DNA from: Syntrophales bacterium
GTDB taxonomy: Bacteria; Desulfobacterota; Syntrophia; Syntrophales; UBA2210
Assembly (NCBI GenBank): GCA_023228425.1
Contig: JALOBE010000012.1
Coordinates: 1-64,000 of the forward strand
Direction: 5' to 3'
Length of the DNA: 64,000 nucleotides
How positions within the stretch are numbered: the first letter of the stretch is position 1; the number at the start of each line of letters is the position of its first letter. The position numbers and the translations under genes were made by a program. Of this stretch, positions 51,422-60,758 are shown piece after piece. The notes beneath the pieces were generated by a model, which searched no databases, was not told where the DNA came from, and saw only the letters and a list, made by a program, of their open reading frames with translations.

Positions 51422-53833
51422 ATGGTTTCAGTTCCCTGGAAAAAACAAAAAAACCCAAACGCCAAGACGTCACCCTTCTGGCCGGCAGCATCGATGCCTT
51501 TCTTTCCTGACAACGGCAAGCTGGTCATGACGGGTATCCTCGTTGCCGCCTGCCTTTTTTTCGGCTGGGCGCTTTCCCCCCATCCGAGTCAGAGGATACC
51601 GTCCTACAGTGTCGGTTCAATAGCGGCAAAAGATATTAAGGCGGACCGTGACCTCCTCGTGCAGGACACGGCCGCCACGGAACAGAAACGCCAGGAAGCC
51701 TCGCGGGAAACTCCCGCCGTTTATGAATACGACAGCGAACTTCCCCGACTGATAGCATCGGCCTTGAGGGAAACCTTCATTGCCGCGGCTGAACTGAGTC
51801 CCGGACCGGCCGACGAGAACGAAGAATCGACCACCGGCCCGCCCTGCCCGGAAGCACTCAGAAATCTTTTTGTATCGAGACTTGGTGTCTCGCCGAGCGA
51901 CATGGATCTGGCCGTACTGAGTGAACAGGCGTTTGATCTTCGCGTCGCCGATGCCGTGGCACTGCTGGTTCGGTCCCTTTACGACAACCGGCTCATCAGC
52001 GAAGAAACACCCTCCTACGGTGACACCCCCAACACGGCGGTTCTTATATATGATGCCGCCTCGGACGGGGAATTCACTGCCATAGATCCGGTAGAAATCA
52101 ATACCCTTGAAGAGGCCCGTTATTTTATGAGTACAGCGGGGTTCGACATGCTCCAGGAGGAAGACACGGCTCTGCGGAATGCTTCTGTCGCGCTGGCTGA
52201 AAAAATCATCCGCCCGAACCTGGTCTATTCGAGAAGTGCCACGGAACAGAAGCGCAAACAGATCGTCGATGACGTCAAGCCTGCTTTCTACAAGGTTCAG
52301 AAAAACGAAATGATCGTCCGGGAAGGTCAGAAGATAACCGGCAGTGATGTGGATAAGCTCAGGGCTTTCTCGGCAATGCGAGACGGGCATCCCCTGGGCA
52401 GGCTGTCCATATTCATGGGAACCGTCCTGCTCATCGCCATTCTCGCCCTTGCCCTGTTCAGGCTTTCGATTCAACACCTGCAGGGAACCCCGGGGTTGAC
52501 GAAGAATGTCCTTTTTCTCGCCCTCGTGGCGGTTTTACAGGTGGCCCTCCTCAAAGCAGGCATCTTTGTATGCGAAGCCGTGGACCTTTCCTTCCCCGGT
52601 CTCAATAATCCTTTTGTGTTCGCCATCCCCTTCGCGGCAGGAGCCATGCTTGTTTCCGTTCTGCTCGGCAGTCGTGAAGCGGGCCTTACCTTTGCCGTAT
52701 TTCTCTCTTTCCTGACCACGTTCCTTTTTCAGGACAAGGCGGCCTTTTTCATATACTCCTTCAGCGGTTCCGTAGCGGCCTCCTACGCTATCGTGCACTG
52801 CAAAAAACGGTCGGATTTTTTTAAAACGGGACTTCTCGTGGGAGCAGTCAATGTTCTCGTGGCCCTGGGTCTTATCATGCTTTCCGGAACCCTTCTTATT
52901 CCGAAAACAGCGGTGACGCTTGTCATGGCACTGTCGGGCGGCCTGATCGCCGGCATTGTCGTATCAGGGACTGTACCGCTTTTCGAATATCTCTTCGGGT
53001 ACACCACGGACATCAGACTGCTGGAGCTGGCAAACCTGAACCAGCCGATTTTTCAGGATATGATCATGACGGCTCCGGGAACCTATCACCACGCCATCAT
53101 TGTGGCATCTATGGTGGAGGCGGCGGCTGAAGAAATCGGGGCGAACTCACTGCTGGCGAAGGTGGGTGCCTACTATCACGATATCGGAAAGATGAAAAAA
53201 CCGCTTTACTACGTTGAAAACCAGCAGAACTGGGAAAACAAACACGACAAACTGAAACCGTCCATGAGTTCCCGCGTCATCATCTCTCACGTGAAAGACG
53301 GCTGTGACATGGCGAACGCCTTAAAGCTGGGGGAAGAGTTGCGCGATATCATACGACAGCATCACGGGACACGCCTGGCCGCCTTTTTCTACGAAAAGGC
53401 AAAAAAAGAACGGGACCCTTCACAACCCCCGATTCTGGAAAGCGATTTCCGTTATCCCGGACCGAAGCCGCAGTCCAAGGAGGCCGCGCTTGTCTTGCTG
53501 GCCGATATAGTGGAAGCCTCGTCGAGAATATTGAAGAACCCGACCCCTTCCCGTATACGGACCCTTGTTGACGCGCGAATACGGGAAACCGTCGACGACA
53601 ACCAACTCGATGAATCAAGCCTGACATTCAGCGACCTGAACAAAATAGCCGAAAGCTACGCCAGGATTCTCATCGGCATTTTTCACCACAGGATAGAGTA
53701 CAGTGAATCCGATGGGAAGGAAGTGCCCCATGTCAAGAAAAACGGAAGCCCTCGTAGAAAATCACCAGCAAAAAGTCCCCCTAAAGCTTCAGTCGATAAA
53801 ACAGTCGCTCTGCCGCCTGCTGGAACATCTTGA
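51422..53833 (+). CDS. pgpH: PgpH-like 7TM-HD phosphodiesterase (c-di-AMP type)
   Basis: 803 residues: an N-terminal membrane helix (about 35-55), an extracytoplasmic 7TMR-HDED domain (about 60-330), seven hydrophobic helices (about 340-560), and a cytoplasmic HD domain with TYHHAIIVASMVEAA and the H-D pair in YYHDIGKMKKP (near 585). PgpH proteins hydrolyse c-di-AMP in Gram-positive bacteria; in a deltaproteobacterium the substrate is not certain. The basic, Pro/Lys-rich last 35 residues overlap ybeY in another frame by about 100 nt. I start at ATG 51422, just after the phoH stop. Confidence 0.9.
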   Translation: MVSVPWKKQKNPNAKTSPFWPAASMPFFPDNGKLVMTGILVAACLFFGWALSPHPSQRIPSYSVGSIAAKDIKADRDLLVQDTAATEQKRQEASRETPAVYEYDSELPRLIASALRETFIAAAELSPGPADENEESTTGPPCPEALRNLFVSRLGVSPSDMDLAVLSEQAFDLRVADAVALLVRSLYDNRLISEETPSYGDTPNTAVLIYDAASDGEFTAIDPVEINTLEEARYFMSTAGFDMLQEEDTALRNASVALAEKIIRPNLVYSRSATEQKRKQIVDDVKPAFYKVQKNEMIVREGQKITGSDVDKLRAFSAMRDGHPLGRLSIFMGTVLLIAILALALFRLSIQHLQGTPGLTKNVLFLALVAVLQVALLKAGIFVCEAVDLSFPGLNNPFVFAIPFAAGAMLVSVLLGSREAGLTFAVFLSFLTTFLFQDKAAFFIYSFSGSVAASYAIVHCKKRSDFFKTGLLVGAVNVLVALGLIMLSGTLLIPKTAVTLVMALSGGLIAGIVVSGTVPLFEYLFGYTTDIRLLELANLNQPIFQDMIMTAPGTYHHAIIVASMVEAAAEEIGANSLLAKVGAYYHDIGKMKKPLYYVENQQNWENKHDKLKPSMSSRVIISHVKDGCDMANALKLGEELRDIIRQHHGTRLAAFFYEKAKKERDPSQPPILESDFRYPGPKPQSKEAALVLLADIVEASSRILKNPTPSRIRTLVDARIRETVDDNQLDESSLTFSDLNKIAESYARILIGIFHHRIEYSESDGKEVPHVKKNGSPRRKSPAKSPPKASVDKTVALPPAGTS

Positions 53834-54197
53834 CCACGAAGGCCACCAGGTGTCTCTGACACTGGTCGACGACGAAGAGATCCGCTCCATAAACAGGCGC
53901 TACCTCGGCCGGGACCATCCAACCAACGTGATTGCCTTTTCCCTGCGTGAGGGTGATTTCGGTGACATTCATCCCCATCTCCTGGGCGATATCATCGTAT
54001 CGGCTGAAACAGCTCAACGAGACGCGCTGGCGGGAGACCTGCCGCAGGACGACATGATTCTCTTCCTGATTATTCACGGATTGCTGCACCTGCTGGGATA
54101 TGACCACGAAGGCCCTTCAGAGGAAGCGGCCCGTATGCTGGACAAGGAGAACGAGCTTTTTTTCGCTCTGAAAGGCTATGAACTGGAGCGGGGATAA
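53730..54197 (+). CDS. ybeY: Endoribonuclease YbeY (rRNA maturation)
   Basis: 156-residue metallo-endoribonuclease needed for 16S rRNA 3' end maturation and ribosome quality control. The zinc motif HGLLHLLGYDH places H116, H120 and H126, and VSLTLVDDEEIRSIN is typical of the N-terminal half. The ATG at 53730 has AAGGA 8 nt upstream. This start lies inside pgpH, so the two genes share about 104 nt in different frames; the family alignment supports the N-terminus from about residue 7. Confidence 0.94.
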   Translation: MSRKTEALVENHQQKVPLKLQSIKQSLCRLLEHLDHEGHQVSLTLVDDEEIRSINRRYLGRDHPTNVIAFSLREGDFGDIHPHLLGDIIVSAETAQRDALAGDLPQDDMILFLIIHGLLHLLGYDHEGPSEEAARMLDKENELFFALKGYELERG

Positions 54198-54231
54198 CGG
54201 TCTTCCGGTACTTTTACAAAGCCGTCCTCTA

Positions 54232-56214
54232 TCAGTCGTGCCTGATAATCAGCATCTGCCCCGGGTAGATGGTTACATCCGCCGGCAGGTCATTGCAGGA
54301 CAGCAGTTCATGCAGACTGATGTTGAACTTTTTCGCTATGGTGTAAGGACTGTCCCCGCTCTGTACGATATAGTTCATACCGGAAGCACCGTCATGTTGT
54401 CCCTTCGCGGGTACCTTCAGGACCTGGCCCACGGTAATCAGGTTGCTTGTAAGATTGTTGCTTTCCCTGATGTGTGTAACAGTCGTACCGAACCTGCGGG
54501 CCAGGTTGAAGAGAGAATCCCCCTTCTTGACCGTATAGGATGTTGTTCCGGCGGGGACCGAACCGCCCTGAGCGGCTTCTTTTGCCCCCGCGCCCGGTAT
54601 GGTCAGCCACTGTCCCTCCCGGATGAGGTGGGTTCGGGTGATGTTGTTTCCCCGGGCAATGGAGTCCACGGAACTTCCGTAGCGGGCGGCGATGGTCGAC
54701 AGGGATTCGCCTCGACTGACCCTGTGCCGGACGGGCGCCGCGGAGACGGACGACGTCGCGGCCTGTGCTCCTCCGGCCACGGGAATCCGCAACCACTGAC
54801 CCACACGTATGATATGCCCCTGGGAAATACTGTTGGTGCGGGCGATGGCAGCGACTGAACTCCGGTATCGAGCCGCAATAGAGGACAGTGATTCTCCACG
54901 GCGAACCTGGTGCCTGATCACGGAAGCTGTCTGGGCCACCGAGGCCGAAGCCCGGGGAATATCCTCAAGGCCTGCGCGAAGAACCTCGCCCTGCCCTCGG
55001 GGAACTCTGAATTCATAACTCCCCGCGGGCGTCATTTTGAGGCGCAGTTCGGCATTGAGAAGCTCAAGTTCGGTTTCCGAGGCATTTATGTGCTTTGCAA
55101 TGTCCGACAACAGCATGTTTTTTGAGGTGATCACTGTCTCATGCAGCCGGGGTTCGTCGAGCGATTCATTTTCGAGGTCGAAGCCGTACCTCTCGGGATC
55201 GCTGATGATGCGGAGCGTGGCGAGAAAACGGGGCACGTAGCGTTTGGTCTCACCAGGAAGCATCTGGTAGAGATCCCAGAAATTGTCGAGGTAATTGATC
55301 TGCTGCCCTGAAATAACCCGCAGAACCCGTCCCTCTCCGCAGTTGTAAGCCGCCAGAACGGTGTGCCAGTCGCCGAATATTCCGTGAAGCTCCTCCAGGT
55401 AGGCGATGGCCGCACAGGTTGACCGCTCGGGATTCATCCGTTCATCCACGAACTGATCCCGCTTCAAGCCGAACTTATAGCCCGTGGAGGGGATGAACTG
55501 CCAGAGTCCGAGGGCACGGGCCGAAGAAAAGGCTTTTACGCTGAAGCCGCTTTCCACGAGGGGAAGCCAGGAAAGCTCTTCCGGAAGCCCCGCTTCTTTC
55601 AGATATTCAACAATCATGGGTCGATAGGCACCGGACCGCCGATAGGATTGAAGGAAAAAGTTCCGCTCCTGGTTCTGAAATCTCCGGATTTCCTGTTCCA
55701 CCTCGTCCGCTGTCGAAAGGGGAATTTCGCTCTGCCGGCCGACAGCCACGGTACCCCGTGACGCGTATATTTCGATGATCCGTTTGGCGATGAGAAACCG
55801 CAAATCATCTCTCTGCCAGGTTATATCCGGGTCATCGTTGATACCCAGTGTCAGGGAATAGGCCTGGTCGAGGATGTTCAGGGCCGAGTCCAACTCACCC
55901 CGTTCCCAGAATTCCTGTGACTGGTTGAGAAGAAGCAGAGCCTCGTCAATGCACTCCTGAGCCGGAGATCTTCGCTGGTCGGAAGACTCATCAGCGCCGA
56001 TATCGCCGGCATCCCCCCGAACAGTGCTGTACGAAGAAGAAAGGCCGGCCCGACTCCGGGGCGACGGCTTCTGGAGGCGGACGGCTTTTGTCGTTTCCTC
56101 TCCGTCCCGGTCCTGTCCGGAATGCCGTTCATAACCACCGGGTAAACCGGCACAGGACGTCAGGACAACGAGTACAAAAACGGCCAGACAGACCAGCCTG
56201 TAGGCATGCCGCAT
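54232..56214 (-). CDS. mltD: MltD-like membrane-bound lytic transglycosylase with LysM repeats
   Basis: 660-residue lipoprotein (lipobox LTSC) that cleaves the glycan backbone of peptidoglycan. A low-complexity and helical N-terminal part precedes the SLT catalytic domain (about 195-320) with LPLVESGFSVKAFSSARALGLWQF, where the Glu in VESGF is catalytic. Four LysM domains follow, the first two close repeats of each other (RRGESLSSIAARYRSS and SRGESLSTIAARYGSS), then KKGDSLFNLARRF and QSGDSPYTIAKKF. E. coli MltD has fewer LysM domains. It is transcribed alone. Confidence 0.93.
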   Translation of the reverse strand: MRHAYRLVCLAVFVLVVLTSCAGLPGGYERHSGQDRDGEETTKAVRLQKPSPRSRAGLSSSYSTVRGDAGDIGADESSDQRRSPAQECIDEALLLLNQSQEFWERGELDSALNILDQAYSLTLGINDDPDITWQRDDLRFLIAKRIIEIYASRGTVAVGRQSEIPLSTADEVEQEIRRFQNQERNFFLQSYRRSGAYRPMIVEYLKEAGLPEELSWLPLVESGFSVKAFSSARALGLWQFIPSTGYKFGLKRDQFVDERMNPERSTCAAIAYLEELHGIFGDWHTVLAAYNCGEGRVLRVISGQQINYLDNFWDLYQMLPGETKRYVPRFLATLRIISDPERYGFDLENESLDEPRLHETVITSKNMLLSDIAKHINASETELELLNAELRLKMTPAGSYEFRVPRGQGEVLRAGLEDIPRASASVAQTASVIRHQVRRGESLSSIAARYRSSVAAIARTNSISQGHIIRVGQWLRIPVAGGAQAATSSVSAAPVRHRVSRGESLSTIAARYGSSVDSIARGNNITRTHLIREGQWLTIPGAGAKEAAQGGSVPAGTTSYTVKKGDSLFNLARRFGTTVTHIRESNNLTSNLITVGQVLKVPAKGQHDGASGMNYIVQSGDSPYTIAKKFNISLHELLSCNDLPADVTIYPGQMLIIRHD

Positions 56215-56282
56215 GCGGTGAGATCCCCATCTTGTACGTTAAATTTTTGTTCCTGTAACGTCTTTTTACCTATATTGCAATG

Positions 56283-56328
56283 AAAAACCGCGCCATTGTT
56301 CCATCCCGGATACAGACGGAGCGCGGTT
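56283..56328 (-). terminator. Probable terminator after prfB
   Basis: On the minus strand AACCGCGC (56321-56328) pairs with GCGCGGTT (56286-56293), an 8-bp GC-rich stem followed by a T-run (56283-56287). The loop is long (27 nt), which weakens the call. It begins 2 nt after the prfB stop. Confidence 0.55.
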
Positions 56329-56329
56329 A

Positions 56330-57437
56330 TCAGGGTTGAACCACCGCCTGGCTTGCAAGGTAGGCTTCTATGAATTCATTGATGGAGCCATCGAGCACAC
56401 TGTCCACGTCACCCACTTCCATGTTCGTGCGATGGTCTTTTACCATGCGGTAGGGGTGCACTACATAGGATCGTATCTGGCTTCCCCAGGAGATGTCTTT
56501 TTTCGACCTGTTCACCTCTTCATTTTTTTCGTTCTGCTCCTGCCGTTGCAGATCATAGAGCCGGGACGCCAGTATCTTCATGGCCGTAGACTTGTTCTTG
56601 TGTTGAGAACGCTCGTTCTGGCACTGGACGACGATCCCCGTGGGAAGATGGGTAATGCGCACCGCCGAGTCGGTTTTGTTGACATGCTGTCCTCCCGCGC
56701 CGCTTGACCTGTAGGTGTCAATCCGCAGATCGTTCTCATCGATCTCGATGTCATTGTCTTCCTCGAGCTCGGGGTAGACGAATACGGAAGCAAAAGAGGT
56801 GTGTCGACGCCTGCCGGTGTCGAAGGGGGATATGCGAACGAGCCGGTGAATTCCCGCCTCGGCCCGGGCATATCCGAAAGCATAGGGACCTTCGAGAGTC
56901 AGGGTGGCACTTTTGATGCCGGCTTCATCGCCGGGCTGAAAGTCGACGATGAGCGTTCTGTAGCCCCTGCCTTCCGCCCATCGAAGATACATGCGCAGGA
57001 GCATTTCAGCCCAGTCCTGGGCCTCTGTCCCTCCCGCTCCGGCATGAATGGTCATGATGGCATTCCCGCCGTCATGCTCGCCGGTCATCATGAGCGTCAG
57101 TTCCTCTTTACGAACCAGCTCTTCCAGACCTCGAATGTCGTTTCGAATGTCCCTGAGAGTTATTTCATCGTCCTCTTCGCGGGCCATTTCAAACAAGTCT
57201 GCCAGTTCGTCTACAGACGTGTTCAGGCTGTTCCAGGTGAAAATGACGTCCTCAAGCCTGCGTTTTTCCTGTAGAACCCGCTTGGCCCGTTCCTGCTCAT
57301 TCCAAAAGTCTTCCTTTATCAAAAGTGACTCAAGTTCTTTTGTTCGAAGTGTAATTTTTTCAAGGTCAAAGGCAGCTCCTGAGATTATTTACGCGTTTTT
57401 TCAGGTCTTCAACAGATTCCTTGATGTCCTCGATCAT
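56330..57437 (-). CDS. prfB: Peptide chain release factor 2 with programmed +1 frameshift
   Basis: RF2 ends translation at UGA and UAA. The gene is in two frames: 23 codons from ATG at 57437, then CTT at 57371-57369, an in-frame TGA, and, after a +1 shift skipping base 57368, 345 codons to 56330, 368 residues in all (E. coli 365). The second part has the anticodon-like tripeptide region RISPFDTG (S-P-F) and the catalytic GGQ in SSGAGGQHVNKTDSAVRI. The start overlaps the lnt stop by 4 nt (ATGA). The frameshift makes RF2 regulate its own level. A simple ORF caller would start it wrongly at 57322. Confidence 0.95.
57366..57380 (-). promoter_or_regulatory. RF2 programmed frameshift signal
   Basis: Reading on the minus strand: a Shine-Dalgarno-like AGGAG (57380-57376), 4 nt, then CTT TGA C. 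This is the canonical slip CTT-TGA-C; the ribosome pairs AGGAG with 16S rRNA and shifts +1, reading GAC in place of TGA. Confidence 0.93.
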
Positions 57438-58942
57438 GATCGTCTCCTTCTGTACAGCAACACTACACAGGACATGACAATTGAGCACAGGGCAAACACG
57501 TCTCCGTGCCGTGTGTAAAACGTTTGCAGGGATAGTGCCTGCAGGGTTCCCGTCAGCAGGGCCGGCTCGAACAGGTCGGTCTTTCCGGTCACCCGGCCAA
57601 GGGGATCAACGAGGGCGCTGATTCCCGTGTTGGCGGCCCTCGCGATGGAACGACGGTTCTCCACGGCCCGCAGGGTCAGCATCGACATGTGCTGATGAGG
57701 CGCCGAGGTACGTCCGTACCACCCGTCGTTGGTTAAGTTGACGAGGTAGTCGGCACCCCTGAGCGTGTAGATCCTGCTGATCTCAGGGAATATACCTTCA
57801 TAACATATTAAGACGCCTACCGCCATACCATTCAATTTCAGGGGGTCGATGCCCCGGCCGGGAATGAAATCAGCGAACCCTTCCACCAGTTTGTCGACAA
57901 AGAAGAATATCCGCCTCAGAGGAACATATTCACCGAAAGGAACCAGATGGGTCTTGTCGTAGCGCCCCAGCATGGTCCCCTCGGGAGACAACAGCCAGGC
58001 ACTGTTCAAGAGGGACTGCTTTCCGTTCACAGTGGTATAGCTCGGACTTCCGAAAAGAAGAAACGCCCCCGTTTCCCGGGCCAGGGCCACTATGGCCCGA
58101 TGATTGTCGTCGACATCCTGAAAAAACAGAGGGGCCGCCGTTTCGGGCCACAGAATAAATTCGGCACCGCGCCGGGAAGCCTGCCGGGAGAATTCTCCAT
58201 AGATATTGATGGTTCTGTCCCGGTATGCGTCGTCCCACTTGACCGCCTGCTCGATGTTGCCCTGTATCAAACCCAGCGATATCGTATCCGCGCGGGCGCA
58301 TTCCCGCTCGACGGCGTCCGTTCGATAGAAGCCGTAGAAAAGAATGGCGGCCACGATGCCGGTAACAGCCGTCGCCACAAGGACTTTTCTTTTCAACGTC
58401 CCGACTTTGAGGATTTCATACATCGCGGCATTCACAAGGATCACAAGAAAGGAGATACCGAATACCCCAGTGATATCGGCAATCTGTATAAGATAAATGT
58501 GGGCGTGAAGCGCGTACCCCAGGTTTTCCCAGGGAAATCCCGTAAAAAGATGAGACTTCAGGTACTCCAAGGCCGTCCAGAGCGGCGGCGCCGCCACGAT
58601 CAGGGGGATCCCCCTCCTGTTCGCGACGGTTGCAAGAAACGAAAAAACAGCCGTGTAGAACGCGAGGTAGAGGGAAAAAAGAGCCAAGACGGCCGTTGAG
58701 AACGCAAGGGGAAGGTTCCCGTAATAGCTTGCAACGTAGACGATCCAGTAGATAAGCCCCGCGTTGAATATCAGTCCCGCAACGAGCCCCAGCCGGAAAG
58801 CTTCAGCGGGGCGGGCGTTCCGCAGAGCGAAAAACAGCGGGACAAAAGCCGCCCAGATCAGGTAGTCCTGGTTGAACTTCGGAAAGGCCAGTACAAGGAG
58901 TACTCCCGAAAACAGTGCCGGGAGCAGCGTTTTCCCGCTCAT
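57434..58942 (-). CDS. lnt: Apolipoprotein N-acyltransferase
   Basis: Inner-membrane enzyme that adds the third acyl chain to lipoproteins. 502 residues: six or so N-terminal membrane helices and a periplasmic nitrilase-like domain with the triad Glu in LWPETAAP, Lys in YDKTHLVPFGEY and Cys in LICYEGIFPE, plus a C-terminal membrane helix. It overlaps the CorC-like gene upstream by one base and prfB downstream by 4 nt. The many lipoproteins in this window (M48, YnbE, M16 partner, MltD) would be its substrates. Confidence 0.95.
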   Translation of the reverse strand: MSGKTLLPALFSGVLLVLAFPKFNQDYLIWAAFVPLFFALRNARPAEAFRLGLVAGLIFNAGLIYWIVYVASYYGNLPLAFSTAVLALFSLYLAFYTAVFSFLATVANRRGIPLIVAAPPLWTALEYLKSHLFTGFPWENLGYALHAHIYLIQIADITGVFGISFLVILVNAAMYEILKVGTLKRKVLVATAVTGIVAAILFYGFYRTDAVERECARADTISLGLIQGNIEQAVKWDDAYRDRTINIYGEFSRQASRRGAEFILWPETAAPLFFQDVDDNHRAIVALARETGAFLLFGSPSYTTVNGKQSLLNSAWLLSPEGTMLGRYDKTHLVPFGEYVPLRRIFFFVDKLVEGFADFIPGRGIDPLKLNGMAVGVLICYEGIFPEISRIYTLRGADYLVNLTNDGWYGRTSAPHQHMSMLTLRAVENRRSIARAANTGISALVDPLGRVTGKTDLFEPALLTGTLQALSLQTFYTRHGDVFALCSIVMSCVVLLYRRRRS

Positions 58943-59886
58943 TATTCCGTCACGTCCCCCGCTGCCCCGCCCGGCGGCTTCCGCCTCTCATCGCCGGGCA
59001 GTGCCTTGCCCGACAGTCTGCGAACCCGCACTTTCTTTATGCTTCGCTCGTCGGCTTTTTCTATCACCATTTCTATGTTTTCATAGGGAATCACTTCACC
59101 GGCCAGAGGAATCTTCTTGACGAGAAAAAGAATGAACCCTCCCACTGTTTCAAACTGACCGTCGGGAATGACGCAGTCAAAGTAGGTTTCAAACTCATCG
59201 ATTTCCGCCCTTCCGTCGACCATGACATCTCCCGACGAAAGCTCCGTGAAGGGTTCCTCCTCGTCGGCATCATATTCATCGTGGATTTCGCCGACAATCT
59301 CCTCGATCAGGTCTTCAAGCGTGACCAGCCCCGACGTTCCGCCGTATTCGTCGATAACCACGGCCATATGGGATTTCATTTCCTTGAGCTCATGGAGCAG
59401 AATGTGGATGCTTTTTGTTTCAGGAATGAAATAGGCCTTGCGGAGTATGGACATGAAATTGTGCTGATCCACCTGGTGTGACCAGAACCTGAGCAGGTCT
59501 TTTACGTTCAACACACCGATTATGTTGTCGATGTTTTCCACATAGACGGGCATCCGCGTGTGGCCGTGCCGTGAAACGAGGTTCAGTATCTCCTCGATGC
59601 CGGCGTCGCTTGAAAGAGCGATGATTTCGGTCCGGGGCACCATAACCTCCCGGGCCACCGTGTCTCCCAGTTCAAGAACGTTTTCAAGCATCTGGGCCGA
59701 CTGCTTGTCCAGGAATCCTTCCTTTCTGCCGACGTCCACCAGAGAACGGATTTCCTCGCCCGGGAAGGGAAGAGTTGTCTCCCTGCCGTTGCCGCTGAAA
59801 AAATAAATAAAGAAATACCGTATTTTTTTCAGTAGTGTTTTCACGCCATACCACTGTAAACGAGGATGCGTCCTGCCGGCCTTCAC
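58942..59886 (-). CDS. CorC/YbeX-like CBS-domain protein
   Basis: 314 residues: two CBS domains (about 70-195, with VMVPRTEIIALS and HMAVVIDEYGGTSGLVTLEDLIEEIVGEI) and a C-terminal CorC_HlyC domain (about 215-300). The N-terminal DUF21 membrane domain found in longer relatives is absent; only a short hydrophobic stretch (about 22-32) is seen. E. coli YbeX also sits just before lnt. The start is GTG at 59886 overlapping the upstream stop; a GTG at 59844 is an alternative and neither has a strong ribosome binding site. Confidence 0.88.
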   Translation of the reverse strand: MKAGRTHPRLQWYGVKTLLKKIRYFFIYFFSGNGRETTLPFPGEEIRSLVDVGRKEGFLDKQSAQMLENVLELGDTVAREVMVPRTEIIALSSDAGIEEILNLVSRHGHTRMPVYVENIDNIIGVLNVKDLLRFWSHQVDQHNFMSILRKAYFIPETKSIHILLHELKEMKSHMAVVIDEYGGTSGLVTLEDLIEEIVGEIHDEYDADEEEPFTELSSGDVMVDGRAEIDEFETYFDCVIPDGQFETVGGFILFLVKKIPLAGEVIPYENIEMVIEKADERSIKKVRVRRLSGKALPGDERRKPPGGAAGDVTE

Positions 59887-60758
59887 AGCCCCCGAAGAAA
59901 CTCGGGACGGAGGACCCTCCTGTTCTTCGATTCGATGATTTCCGTCAGGAGCCTCACGCCCTCTTCTTTGTCCGCCGGCAGTCTGAGACGCAGGGGAACA
60001 TAGTTGGACGCGTGGTTGGATGTAAAAAAACAGTTTGAAAAGTCGGACTCTTTAATCATCGTTCTCAATTCCTCGAGAAACCCGAAGGTGTCCGGGAGTC
60101 TGAACGTTCCCCTCCGGAGGTCATCGTAAAGAGGGGTACCGGGGATAACCATGACCGTCAGGGCCCCCACGTAGTCAGGATCTATATCGGTGAGGATACG
60201 CGCCGTGTCACGGGCATGCTCCCGGCTTTTTTCAACGCCGCCGATTCCCAACAGAACCGTAACGGACAGCTCAATCCCCGCGTCTTTCACCATCCGCCCC
60301 GCCATCACTATCTGATCATAATCGGCCCCTTTCCTGATGGTCTTGAGCAAATCCCTGTTCCCCGTCTCTATTCCCAGATAGACAATACCAAGACCCAGGT
60401 TCCTCAATTGAACCAGTTCATCAGGGGTTTTTCGGAGGATGCTCTTTGTGTTCCCGTAAGTCCCGATTCGCCTCACCCCTCGAATATGTTCGTTTATGGA
60501 GTCAATGACGGCCGTCAATCGTGCCTGGGGAACAATGAGCGCGTCACCGTCACAGAGAAATACCCTTTCGACGGGTTGACCCCATGATGCCGCTTCCAGA
60601 ATATCTTCCTCGATTTCCTCGAAAGACTTGATGCGGAACCGTTCTCCCTCATAGGTCCCGCAGAAGGTACACTTGTTATGAGAGCAGCCCACCGTTACCT
60701 GCAGGAGAAGACTCTGCGCCTCACTCGGAGGGCGTATTACCATTCCTTCATACTTCAT
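59883..60758 (-). CDS. Radical SAM protein with C-x4-C-x2-C motif
   Basis: 291 residues. The cluster motif is C25, C30, C33 in VGCSHNKCTFCGTY, with one residue more than the usual CxxxCxxC between the first two cysteines, a pattern I know from a widespread group of uncharacterised radical SAM proteins. GLGIVYLGIETGNRDLLKTI and SVTVLLGIGGVEKSREHA follow. Function unknown. The ATG has GGGGTGA 5 nt upstream. It is the first gene of the corC-lnt-prfB run. Confidence 0.82.
   Translation of the reverse strand: MKYEGMVIRPPSEAQSLLLQVTVGCSHNKCTFCGTYEGERFRIKSFEEIEEDILEAASWGQPVERVFLCDGDALIVPQARLTAVIDSINEHIRGVRRIGTYGNTKSILRKTPDELVQLRNLGLGIVYLGIETGNRDLLKTIRKGADYDQIVMAGRMVKDAGIELSVTVLLGIGGVEKSREHARDTARILTDIDPDYVGALTVMVIPGTPLYDDLRRGTFRLPDTFGFLEELRTMIKESDFSNCFFTSNHASNYVPLRLRLPADKEEGVRLLTEIIESKNRRVLRPEFLRGL

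Noticed and set aside
54178..54858. 226-codon plus-strand ORF after ybeY
   Set aside because: Opposite the LysM repeats of mltD; its apparent length comes from the repeat-rich codon pattern.
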